DNA of 64,000 bases from Adhaeribacter swui (GTDB lineage: Bacteria > Bacteroidota > Bacteroidia > Cytophagales > Hymenobacteraceae). Position 1 is the first letter of the stretch, and each line of letters begins with the position of its first letter. The stretch lies in the NCBI RefSeq assembly GCF_014217805.1, contig NZ_CP055156.1, positions 5,896,585-5,960,584 on the forward strand. The letters run 5' to 3'. The position numbers and the translations under genes were made by a program. Below are positions 19,653-28,350 of the stretch, piece by piece. The notes beneath the pieces are model-generated. The model ran no database searches. It had not been told where the DNA came from and saw nothing but the letters and a program-made list of their open reading frames with translations.

Positions 19653-21323
19653 TTATTGAAATTGATAGGGAACAGGTTCTTTCCGTAAGTTAGGAGCCCG
19701 GCTGAGTTCAGCGGCCGGATAAGGCACAAAGAAGCTAGACTCGTTCACCGAATAGAATTGTGGCGTAACTGATTCTATGGTCCAGGAAGTAGCGTTTACT
19801 TTGGCATTTGGCGTAATCCGGTAAGTTCCCCGGTCTTGCTTACTCAGTTTATCTAAAGCCAAAGTAGGGTTATAATAATGCAAGCGAACGATATCGTACC
19901 ACGATTGGCCTTCCATAGCTAACTCTACCCGTCTTTCTCTGTAAATATCTTCCCAGGTAATTTCGGTTTTCGCCGGTACACCTGCTCTTACCCGAACCGC
20001 ATTAAAGGCATTTAAAGCGCCGGCATCGGCGGTAGAAGCATTATTACCCAAAATAGCTTCTGCGTAAATTAACAGAACTTCTGAATAACGCATTAAATAG
20101 GTCTGAATTTCGGTACCCATCTGCACTACTTTACCATCGTTATCTTCCGGACGACCTACTACGTATTTTTTAATATTAGCCCGGGTTTTAAAGGCATCAG
20201 CACCATTGTTATCGGTAGTTACCTGCAATGGGCGTTTAATTTTAGCACCTGGCTTGTTCGGGTCGTTTACTTCTTCAGTAATATAAGAATACACATCGCC
20301 CGGGAACATGTAAGTAGCTTTTCTCCGCTTATCCCCTTCTTCGTACGACTTCAGGATATCCATGGTAGCCCCATGGTCACCGCCCCAACCATCGCCAAAA
20401 CCGGTAATGCTGGAAGAATAAGCCATGTACGCTTGTTGCGTATTTTGCGCTCCCCAGTAAGTGCTGCCACCGTTGTAAACCCACTGCAAAGCGGCTACAG
20501 TTTCTTCGTTGCCGTTGTTTTTGGTTAAATACAAATCTTCGTAGTTAGGCAACATATTAAATGAATTCGCATCTATTACCGACTTAGCATAGTACGCCGC
20601 ACTATCTAAATCAGACTGCCGACGGGTACCGTTTGAGCCAACACCGGCCCGGGTTAAAAACATCCGGGATAACATGGCCTGCGCCGAATATTTGGTAAGC
20701 CGGGATTTTTGCACCGGACTAGCCGGTAATACTTTAGAAGCATACCGGATATCGCGGATAATAAAGTCCCAAACACTTTCTACGGTATTGCGTGCAATTG
20801 AAGTGTCGGTGAGCACTTTGGTATTATCTTCTAATAACGGCACCGGACCAAAAGTTTGCACCAGGTAAGAGTAAGCTAAACCCCGGAAAAAACGGGCTTC
20901 GCCGATGGCGTGCAACTTAATATTTTCCGGTACGGCTGGGTCGGCAAACTTATTTACGTTGTTTATTACGGCATTAGATTGACCCACAATGTTAAAAAAC
21001 GATTGCCAGGCGCCATTTACCGATTCCTGGGTAGGAGAACTGGCCAGACGTACGTGTTCCATCTCGTAAGAAGGAGAAAAGAACGTTCCGCCCCGGCCAT
21101 CACCAATTCCTACGGCGGCCTTATCGTTGTAACCAAACCACACGCCACTGTACAAAGGCGCGGTAGCCATTAAAACCTGATCGGTAGTTTTATAATACTG
21201 TACATCCGTAATTCTATCCAATGGCGGACGGTCCAGAAATTCTTCGCTACAGCCGGTTAGTAAACCCAAAAGCATCAGGCCAACTGTATATTTTTTTAAA
21301 TTTATCTTCAACATTTTGCGCAT
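19653..21323 (-). CDS. SusD/RagB family outer-membrane lipoprotein
   Basis: Glycan-capturing lid of the SusCD importer, 556 aa. The lipobox (GLLTGC) places the acylated Cys near residue 25, followed by the usual EEFLDRPPLDRITDVQYYKT. The SusD-like N-terminal TPR-containing part has ARFFRGLAYSYLVQTFGPVPLL (about 140-160). The C-terminal SusD/RagB part has TYLMRYSEVLLIYAEA, then ALNAFNAVRVRAGVP and WEDIYRERRVELAMEGQSWYDIVR. The length is normal. A Met three codons downstream (MLKINLKKY) is an alternative start. It starts 9 bp after the susC stop codon, so the two are co-transcribed. Confidence 0.96.
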   Translation of the reverse strand: MRKMLKINLKKYTVGLMLLGLLTGCSEEFLDRPPLDRITDVQYYKTTDQVLMATAPLYSGVWFGYNDKAAVGIGDGRGGTFFSPSYEMEHVRLASSPTQESVNGAWQSFFNIVGQSNAVINNVNKFADPAVPENIKLHAIGEARFFRGLAYSYLVQTFGPVPLLEDNTKVLTDTSIARNTVESVWDFIIRDIRYASKVLPASPVQKSRLTKYSAQAMLSRMFLTRAGVGSNGTRRQSDLDSAAYYAKSVIDANSFNMLPNYEDLYLTKNNGNEETVAALQWVYNGGSTYWGAQNTQQAYMAYSSSITGFGDGWGGDHGATMDILKSYEEGDKRRKATYMFPGDVYSYITEEVNDPNKPGAKIKRPLQVTTDNNGADAFKTRANIKKYVVGRPEDNDGKVVQMGTEIQTYLMRYSEVLLIYAEAILGNNASTADAGALNAFNAVRVRAGVPAKTEITWEDIYRERRVELAMEGQSWYDIVRLHYYNPTLALDKLSKQDRGTYRITPNAKVNATSWTIESVTPQFYSVNESSFFVPYPAAELSRAPNLRKEPVPYQFQ

Positions 21324-21332
21324 TTTTAAAAA

Positions 21333-24300
21333 TTAAAAATCAACCCCTACACTAAAAGTGTACATCGGCGTAAGCGGATAACGGCCATAATCTACCCCAA
21401 TAGTTTGAGCACTTACCTGCGCATCACGGCCTACGTAAGCACCTACTTCCGGATCAAATCCTTTGTATTTGGTGAACGTGTATAGGTTCTGGATACCAAA
21501 AGTTAAGCGGGCACCTTGCACAATGCCTTGTTTTTGTAAAAAGGCTTTAGGGATATTATAACCAATCTGCACGTTTTTCAACCGCACATAAGAACCATCT
21601 TCCACGTATTTGCTGGTAATCCGCTGGAAGTTACCGTTAATGTTCGTAGCCGAAATCCGCGGTACATCGTAGCCGGGGTTTAATAATACCGGGTTAGCAG
21701 CATCGCCACCCACGCGGGCGTAGTTATAAGTATCTTTCATCATATTCTGACCCAGGTTGATGTTATTAGGATCGGAATTGTAGAAGCGCACGTAATTGTA
21801 AACATCATTACCGTAAGACCCGGTTAACAATACTGTTAAATCAAAACCTTTGTAGTTAAAAGTATTGGTCATACCAAAAGTGGTTTTGGGCCAAGGATTA
21901 CCAATAAAGGTTTGGTCTCTTTCGTCAATTACACCATTACCATCAATGTCGCGGTATTTAGTATCACCCACGGATACTCCCGGAGTGGTAACGGTCCCAT
22001 TTGCGTCTCTTACTTCAATAGGTAATTCTACACCATTTACGGTAGGCAAAGCGCTGGCTTCAATTTCTTCTCTGGTTTGGAAAATACCATCTTCGATGTA
22101 ACCATAGAATTGCCAAGGCGCCTGACCCGCTACTGCCCGTTGCGTAAAGTAATCCATAAACCAAGCCTGACGCTCTACAATGGCCGATGCCGAATAGAAC
22201 TCGGTTACTTTAGGGCGGAAGCCGGAAACGTTAATGTTGGTATTCCAGCTAAAGCCGCCTTTATTTATGTTTACCGAGTTTAAGCTTATAGCGTAGCCTT
22301 TATTTTCGAGAGAGCCGATGTTAACGGTTGGTTTACCAATACTGCCGTTTCCGGTAGCACCTAAATAATCCGGTAAAGGCAATGTCATTAACAAGTTGTC
22401 GGTTTTCTTGATGTAGAAATCACCTTCCAGTTGAATGCGATTCTGCAATAAGGCAATATTAAAGCCGATGTTGTTGGTTTTAGTTTCTTCCCACTGCAAA
22501 CCAGGGTTGCCGTATTGGCCTACCACAAAGCCCGATCCCCAGGTAGTTGGAATAGTAGTCATTGGCGAATAAATACCGCCGGTACCTTGGTTACCGGTTA
22601 AACCAGTTTCAAAACGAAGTTTAAAGTCGTTAATAATCGGCAGTGATTTCATGAAAGGTTCTTGGGAAATATTCCAGGCGGCAGAAACTGAGGGGAATAC
22701 GCCCCAACGGTTATCCGGACCAAAGTTAGAAGAACCGTCCGTGCGGATAGCACCTTGCAATACGTATTTCTCGTTAAAAGTATAAATCACCCGACCTAAG
22801 TAAGACTCCAAAGACCAGTCGCTTAAGTTACTGTTGTTGGTTTGGCCTTGCGTATTACCCGCTCTTAACACCGGAAAATCGTTAGATAAAAAGCCTTGTC
22901 TTTGACCCGACATATCTTCGTATCTACCAGACTGCGATTCGTGGCTGGCCATTGCATTAATAGCGTGCTTACCAATAGTAGTGTTGTATTGTAATAACTG
23001 GTTCCAGTTCCAGTAAGTATTAGTAGAGTTGCCGGCATTTAAAGTAGCCGTTGGGTTGTTACGGCCACCAATCTGGTAAGACGGCACAAAATAATTAGAT
23101 CTGCCAAAAGTAGCATTACCACTTACGGAAGTCCGGAAAGTTAATCCTTTAAAGATATTAACGTCGGCATTTAAACCTCCAATTACCCCTCTTCTGATTA
23201 AATCGTTCTGTACAATGTTAGCCATGGCAATCGGGTTTAAAGGCGTATATTGTACGGCAGCTCCGTTGGTTTCGTCAGCCCCGCCCCAAGTACCATTGGG
23301 ATTTACCACAGCAATACCCGGCGACATTTGCAAAGCAGTTAAGATAACATTTTCCTGAGTGGAAGACAGGTTTTCGTTGGTTTGGTTTACCGATAAGTTG
23401 GTAGATAATTTAAGCCATTTACGCGCCTGATTATCTACGTTTAAACGGAAAGAATAACGTTTGAAATCCGAACCAATCGCAATACCATCCTGATTAAAAT
23501 ACTCGCCGGAAACATAAACCTGGGTCTTTTCGCCACCGCCAGATAAACTTAATTGGTGCTTTTGCAAAGGGGCTCTTTTAAACAAAGCTTCCTGCCAGTT
23601 AGTACCAGGGCCCAAAATAGAAGGATCCTGAAAATCAAGGTTAGGAGTTGCCCCGGTTAATACCCGCATTTCGTTGGTCATTTGGGCGTATTCCTGCAAG
23701 CTCATTACTTCTACCTGTTTCGGTTTATCCTGCAAAGAGTAGGTATAACCGTAGTTAATCTTCATGTCGCCGGATTTACCTCTTTTGGTAGTAATTAAAA
23801 CTACCCCGTTGGTACCCCGGGAGCCATAAAGCGCCGTAGCCGAAGGCCCTTGCAAAATTTCCATGTTTTCAATATCAGCGGGGTTTAAGCCAGCTAATGG
23901 GTTAGAAGAACTGGTAGAGCCAAAACCAACGTTTCCGGGTTGAATCTGCACCCCATCTACTACGTAAAGCGGTTCGTTGGTACCATTAATGGAGTTAATA
24001 CCCCGGATATTTACCGAAACACCGCCACCTGGCTGACCAGTATTCTGGGTTACATAAACCCCGGCAGCCCGACCTTGAATGGCTTGTTCAATGGTAGTGT
24101 TTACAGTTTTTTGAATTGCTTCGGCACCGATGGTGGTTTGAGCACTGGTTAAATCACTGCGTTTAATTTCGCCGTAACCGGTAATTACTACCTCGTTTAA
24201 TGCTTTAGCATCTTCTTTTAAAGATATATTGATTTGCGTTTTGCTACCAACGGTAACCTCTTGGCTTACATAGCCAATATAAGAAATTACTAATACATCG

Positions 24301-24581
24301 GTGTTAGCGGCCTCCAAGGTAAAGTTACCATTTACGTCAGAAGCTACTCCATTGGAAGTACCTTTAATTAAGATACTTACACCGGGCAAACCTTGATTAT
24401 CGGTAGTCGAGATAACTTTACCGCTAACGGAGTGGCGCGTAGGCGCAGTCTGGGCAAAGCTGCTAAGAACGGGCATACTAATAAAAGCTATTAGAAACGC
24501 CAGTATCTGCCCTGCTTTGGTAAAGCTACCTTTTAGATTACTCATGAGGTAATCCTGGTACTGGTACTTGTTTTTCATCAT
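21333..24581 (-). CDS. SusC/RagA family TonB-linked outer-membrane transporter
   Basis: TonB-dependent importer for oligosaccharides, 1082 aa. The N-terminal signal (to about residue 44, ending SSFAQ) is preceded by a rather long positively charged stretch; Met13 (MSNLKGS) could be the real start. Then come a carboxypeptidase-D-like regulatory domain (about 50-130, SVSGKVISTTDNQGLPGVS) and the plug with SusC signatures (NEPLYVVDGVQI, then IENMEILQGPSATALYG and GTNGVVLITTKRGK). The 22-strand barrel runs to the terminal Phe (FSVGVDF). No anti-sigma-interacting (STN) domain is present, which agrees with regulation by an HTCS rather than by ECF sigma/anti-sigma. It is the first gene of the operon, preceded by 860 bp without genes. 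Confidence 0.96.
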   Translation of the reverse strand: MMKNKYQYQDYLMSNLKGSFTKAGQILAFLIAFISMPVLSSFAQTAPTRHSVSGKVISTTDNQGLPGVSILIKGTSNGVASDVNGNFTLEAANTDVLVISYIGYVSQEVTVGSKTQINISLKEDAKALNEVVITGYGEIKRSDLTSAQTTIGAEAIQKTVNTTIEQAIQGRAAGVYVTQNTGQPGGGVSVNIRGINSINGTNEPLYVVDGVQIQPGNVGFGSTSSSNPLAGLNPADIENMEILQGPSATALYGSRGTNGVVLITTKRGKSGDMKINYGYTYSLQDKPKQVEVMSLQEYAQMTNEMRVLTGATPNLDFQDPSILGPGTNWQEALFKRAPLQKHQLSLSGGGEKTQVYVSGEYFNQDGIAIGSDFKRYSFRLNVDNQARKWLKLSTNLSVNQTNENLSSTQENVILTALQMSPGIAVVNPNGTWGGADETNGAAVQYTPLNPIAMANIVQNDLIRRGVIGGLNADVNIFKGLTFRTSVSGNATFGRSNYFVPSYQIGGRNNPTATLNAGNSTNTYWNWNQLLQYNTTIGKHAINAMASHESQSGRYEDMSGQRQGFLSNDFPVLRAGNTQGQTNNSNLSDWSLESYLGRVIYTFNEKYVLQGAIRTDGSSNFGPDNRWGVFPSVSAAWNISQEPFMKSLPIINDFKLRFETGLTGNQGTGGIYSPMTTIPTTWGSGFVVGQYGNPGLQWEETKTNNIGFNIALLQNRIQLEGDFYIKKTDNLLMTLPLPDYLGATGNGSIGKPTVNIGSLENKGYAISLNSVNINKGGFSWNTNINVSGFRPKVTEFYSASAIVERQAWFMDYFTQRAVAGQAPWQFYGYIEDGIFQTREEIEASALPTVNGVELPIEVRDANGTVTTPGVSVGDTKYRDIDGNGVIDERDQTFIGNPWPKTTFGMTNTFNYKGFDLTVLLTGSYGNDVYNYVRFYNSDPNNINLGQNMMKDTYNYARVGGDAANPVLLNPGYDVPRISATNINGNFQRITSKYVEDGSYVRLKNVQIGYNIPKAFLQKQGIVQGARLTFGIQNLYTFTKYKGFDPEVGAYVGRDAQVSAQTIGVDYGRYPLTPMYTFSVGVDF

Positions 24582-25441
24582 AAATAGTTAAGTAGAAAAG
24601 TTTAATGTAATCGTAATAAAAGGGAGGGTGATCTGTAATGAGTAGCCCGTCGGTCTTAATTGGAGCGAACAGGCAATAAGTGCGCTGGTTTACTTCCTAT
24701 TTTTTATTTAATAAACATGTATTAAGGTGAACATTCAGTTTTTGCATTTTTGCCGTGGCTCCTGTTAATAGCAGCTGATTACGTTTGGCTTGTTCTGTTT
24801 TATTTAAAAAGTGATAAAACCAGTCAAGACTCTAGTAAATACCGATTGCAGAACAGTTTTATACAGGGTGACACTTTTTAAAATTAATGACAAAAACCGG
24901 ATGCCAAGGGTACATTTTGTTTCCAATATAGGGTTGTATTGTTAACTAAACGGTCTAAAATGTAACCTTTAGGCTGGTTTTTAGCTGTTTTTACCGCTAA
25001 ATATTCCTTATAGATTTTATATATGAATAAACACAGCAAATCGGCATTTTGTAAAAATTACATTAACCCCGCAAATAGCTTTTATAATCATTCCGGCTTT
25101 ATAATTAAAACAGTATAGTCAAACCTGATTATTCTTAAAAAATTGGCAAGACAACTAACGCTTTAATAAAGATTATCTATTAAGGTTAACGGAAAAGTAA
25201 ATTTTCAAAAAATCTTTAAAAACTACAATTAAAAACAAGCTTCAGGCTGGTAATTAAGTTTTAAATTAGTGCTGATTGGAACCTTATATTTAGGTAAAGT
25301 ATAGTTTAGTTTGCTTGCTCTAACGTAAGTTTAAGCACCAGCATGCCCGAGTAACTTTCATGCTTCCATAAGCATCGGCACGTTATTAAATTTTACCTCA
25401 TATTAATGGTAAATCAAATTCTAAACGAGTATATTTAAGGT
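24582..25441. other. Intergenic, 860 bp, divergent between susC and the Mpo1-like gene
   Basis: The longest gene-free stretch of the window and the place where the susC promoter and HTCS operator should lie. I find no perfect TAnnTTTG on the minus strand near susC. An imperfect inverted repeat (24909-24918 GGTACATTTT with 24957-24967 AAAATGTAACC) is the only structure I would single out. No ORF with coding character was seen. Confidence 0.4.
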
Positions 25442-25942
25442 ATGGCTTCTGCAAAAAGTAACCTGGATGCGTACTTTGCAACGTACGCCGAAAGTCACCG
25501 GAATAAGATTAACAAGCTTATTCATTGGGTGTGCGTACCCTTAATTGTATTTAGTATACTGGGTTTGGTGTGGGCAATCCCTTTTCCGCAGATTAGTGGC
25601 TTGGGTAGTGCACAGCGTTATTTAAACTGGGCTACCTTCCTCATTATTTTTTCGGTAATTTATTATTTACGCTTATCGGTGCCGCTGGCTTTCACCATGC
25701 TGGTAGTTATTTGTGTGTTCTCGGCCGTTATTATTACTTTGGAGAAGATGCACCGGATTGCGGGCTGGCCGCCTTTGTGGGAAATTTGCCTGTATATTTT
25801 TGTGATTGCCTGGATAGGTCAGTTTATCGGGCACAAGATTGAAGGAAAAAAGCCGTCGTTTTTGGATGATGTAAAGTTCTTGTTAATCGGCCCCATCTGG
25901 CTCCTGCATTTCATTTTTAAAAAACTGCACCTGAATTACTAA
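25442..25942 (+). CDS. Mpo1-like (DUF962) membrane protein
   Basis: Small integral membrane protein of 166 aa in the DUF962/Mpo1 family, whose yeast member is a dioxygenase of 2-hydroxy fatty acids. The start region (LDAYFATYAESHRNKINKLIHWVCVPL) carries the conserved H-x3-N-x5-H pattern. The C-terminal half has AWIGQFIGHKIEGKKPSFLDD, whose His matches the second conserved metal-binding site. There are four to five hydrophobic helices (about residues 31-48, 60-75, 78-97, 110-130 and 143-160). It is a lone gene facing the GH15 gene across a terminator. Family membership is clear; bacterial activity is inferred. Confidence 0.88.
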   Translation: MASAKSNLDAYFATYAESHRNKINKLIHWVCVPLIVFSILGLVWAIPFPQISGLGSAQRYLNWATFLIIFSVIYYLRLSVPLAFTMLVVICVFSAVIITLEKMHRIAGWPPLWEICLYIFVIAWIGQFIGHKIEGKKPSFLDDVKFLLIGPIWLLHFIFKKLHLNY

Positions 25943-26001
25943 GCTCACCCGAATTAGGAAAGGGTAATTTTTTAAATTTTTTCTTTTTACGACAAAAATA
26001 T

Positions 26002-26042
26002 ACCACCGAAGATTACCGCCATGCGCAGTAACCTTCGGTGGT
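26002..26042. terminator. Terminator between convergent genes
   Basis: A 15-bp inverted repeat with one mismatch (26002-26016 with 26028-26042) between the Mpo1-like gene and the GH15 gene. It is preceded on the left by an A/T palindrome (25966-25982). Confidence 0.7.
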
Positions 26043-26054
26043 GTAGTTCTGAAC

Positions 26055-27845
26055 TTAAATAAAATTAGGAATATCTAAACGTTTGGTAATGCGGTAAGCA
26101 GCATTCATTAAACCTACGTGGCTGTAGGCCTGCGGAAAGTTACCCCATTGGCTACCGGTAGTGGCATCTACGTCTTCGCTAAGTAAGCCCAAATGATTGG
26201 TATAGGCTAATAAGCGTTCAAACTCCCGGCTGGCATCTTGCAAGCGGCCCACGCAAGCCAGCGACTCTACGTACCAGAAAGAACATATCAGGAAAGTTGT
26301 TTCGGGCGTGCCAAAATCGTCCTGGTGACGGTAGCGGTAAAATAAACCGTTCGGGGTTCTTAACTCTTGTTCCAGGTTGCGCAAATGCGAGTGGGCCCGT
26401 TCGGAATTCGGGTCCAGGTAGCCCATCATAATTAATTGCAGGGTACTGGCATCCAGGTGCGGCGACCCAATAGCGTTGGTATACACGCCCCGTACCGGAT
26501 CGTAGCAGGCTTCTATTTTGCTGGCAGCTTCGTTCATTAAGCGTTCGGCCATGTTGGCCATTTCCTGGTTTTGCAGGTATTTAGCCACTTTAAGCGCCGC
26601 TTTGCTACCCGCCCAATGAAACAAATACGTGTAACAATGGTACTGGGCAAAATTTCGGAACTCCCACAAACCGGCATCCGGCATATCCAGGGTACGTTGG
26701 ATGTGATAGAGTGTTTTGTATATTAGCTTCTCCGATTCTACGCGTTCTTCCCCGATGAATCGCCTATCTACGTACAAAGGCAACAAGGCTACTAATACCT
26801 GACCGTACACGTCGTTTTGGATGTGGGTGTACGCATCATTGCCAATACGCACGGGTTTGTTACCTAGATAGCCTTCCAAATGGTCAAGTTCATGCTCTAT
26901 TAAGTCGGTACCGGTACTAATGGAATACAGTGGCTGAAACTTATCTTTGGCTTTGGCCGAAACGTTGGCGATGTAATGAAAGTAGCGTTCCAGTTCTTCA
27001 AAGTGGCCAATGTTGTTAAAAGCCGTTAATATGTAATAGGTATCACGCATCCAGCAAAAACGGTAATCCCAATTACGGGTACTGTCGGGGGCTTCGGGCA
27101 AACTAGTGGTAGTGGCGGCAATAATGGCCCCTGTATCTTCGTACTGGTGCAGCTTTAAAGCCAGCGCCGACCGGATAACCTGGGTTTGGTAAAAATTACT
27201 GATGCTGGTGTTTTTCACCCAATTTCGCCAGTATTTAATGGTTTTGGTCAGAAACTCTTCGGCGGTACTTTCCAGTGGCGCTTCCAAAGGAGCGCCATAG
27301 GTTAAAACCAGGTATTTGGTTTCGTTTAAAACAAAATATTCTTTTTCGAGCAGGTAGCTTAAGGCAATATTGGTAGTCAGGCGCATTTCTTCATCCAGCC
27401 CTAAATAAGCAATGTGGTTGCTGCTCCGGCGCTGATCTAATTTTTGCAGCCCATACTGCCCCACTGGTTCGCAACATACTTTTACGCGCGGCGAACCCGA
27501 TAAAGGCTCAATCTTCCGGATAAACATCAACGGCTTATAATAGCGGTCGTACTTTGAAAAACGCGGCGCAAAATCGGTTACCCGGTAACGGCCATCTTCG
27601 TTTTCTATTTCGGTACACAACACATTGGTGTTTTCGATGTAGTATTGGAAACTATTATAGGCGGATGTACTGGGCTGAATGGTAAAGCTGCCCCCTTTTT
27701 GGGTATCCAGCAAATTGCCAAATACAAAACTGGAATCGAAACGGGGCCAGCACAACCAGGCCACACTGGCATCTTTCCGAATTAGGGCCAGGTAAGCGCA
27801 ATTGCCAATCAGGCCCATATCGTACGTGTGTTTTTGAAGCATCAA
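26055..27845 (-). CDS. Glycoside hydrolase family 15 protein (glucoamylase or trehalase)
   Basis: Cytoplasmic enzyme of 596 aa with no signal peptide. The N-terminal beta-sandwich begins DMGLIGNCAYLALIRKDASVAWLCWPRFDSSFVFG in outline, the usual start of bacterial GH15. The catalytic (alpha/alpha)6 barrel has NWDYRFCWMRDTYYILTAF (about 260) and, near the C terminus, LSEDVDATTGSQWGNFPQAYSH. The Glu of LSED (about 557) fits the general base. The family contains glucoamylases, glucodextranases and trehalases. The neighbour upstream on the same strand, a fused trehalose-phosphate synthase/phosphatase, makes trehalose hydrolysis an attractive reading, but this is inference from context. The two genes are 505 bp apart with a hairpin between them. 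Confidence 0.88.
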   Translation of the reverse strand: MMLQKHTYDMGLIGNCAYLALIRKDASVAWLCWPRFDSSFVFGNLLDTQKGGSFTIQPSTSAYNSFQYYIENTNVLCTEIENEDGRYRVTDFAPRFSKYDRYYKPLMFIRKIEPLSGSPRVKVCCEPVGQYGLQKLDQRRSSNHIAYLGLDEEMRLTTNIALSYLLEKEYFVLNETKYLVLTYGAPLEAPLESTAEEFLTKTIKYWRNWVKNTSISNFYQTQVIRSALALKLHQYEDTGAIIAATTTSLPEAPDSTRNWDYRFCWMRDTYYILTAFNNIGHFEELERYFHYIANVSAKAKDKFQPLYSISTGTDLIEHELDHLEGYLGNKPVRIGNDAYTHIQNDVYGQVLVALLPLYVDRRFIGEERVESEKLIYKTLYHIQRTLDMPDAGLWEFRNFAQYHCYTYLFHWAGSKAALKVAKYLQNQEMANMAERLMNEAASKIEACYDPVRGVYTNAIGSPHLDASTLQLIMMGYLDPNSERAHSHLRNLEQELRTPNGLFYRYRHQDDFGTPETTFLICSFWYVESLACVGRLQDASREFERLLAYTNHLGLLSEDVDATTGSQWGNFPQAYSHVGLMNAAYRITKRLDIPNFI

Positions 27846-28350
27846 AGTTTTGGTTTAGGTACAAGAAAACAGAGCGCAGGTATTGCGCATCAATTAGTCG
27901 TTGTGACTGATACGCAGGTTCGGCATCAGGCGTTCGGATAACATGTTACCACTATTATGCTTTTCTGATTTAGTAAGTTGAAAAGCAAGCATCTTATAAA
28001 TGTTAGCGGAACCTTAGCTTACATTATCCAGAAAGCTAAAATTTTAAAAAATCAAGCTTTTATAAAGGAGGGATTAGAGGATCTGACAACAAGAACGAGC
28101 CGGATTGAAATAATGGAGAATCCTTAAAAATAAAGAAGCGCAAAGCTTTCTCATGAGCGTAAACCAGCCTTTGTTGCTTTTATAACCATGCATACTTTAC
28201 GAACCTGTTGCTTCGGAAGATTCGGGTATTTAAACGAACATCCAAATTCTTCCGAAGTAACAGCAATGCAGGTTATTAAGTATTTTCAAGAACGAAAACA
28301 GATTTTAAAATTTTAAATTTGTACTTACCTACCGATTTTTAAATTTTATA
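27846..28350. other. Intergenic, 505 bp
   Basis: Between the trehalose-synthesis gene and the GH15 gene, both on the minus strand. Next to the upstream stop codon it holds A/T palindromes (28301-28319 and 28336-28349) and a hairpin at 28206-28262. The GH15 promoter should lie in the left part; none could be singled out. Confidence 0.4.
28206..28262. terminator. Possible terminator after the trehalose synthesis gene
   Basis: A 15-bp inverted repeat with one mismatch (28206-28220 with 28248-28262) and a 27-nt loop, 90 bp beyond the stop codon. The loop is long, so the call is tentative. Confidence 0.4.
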
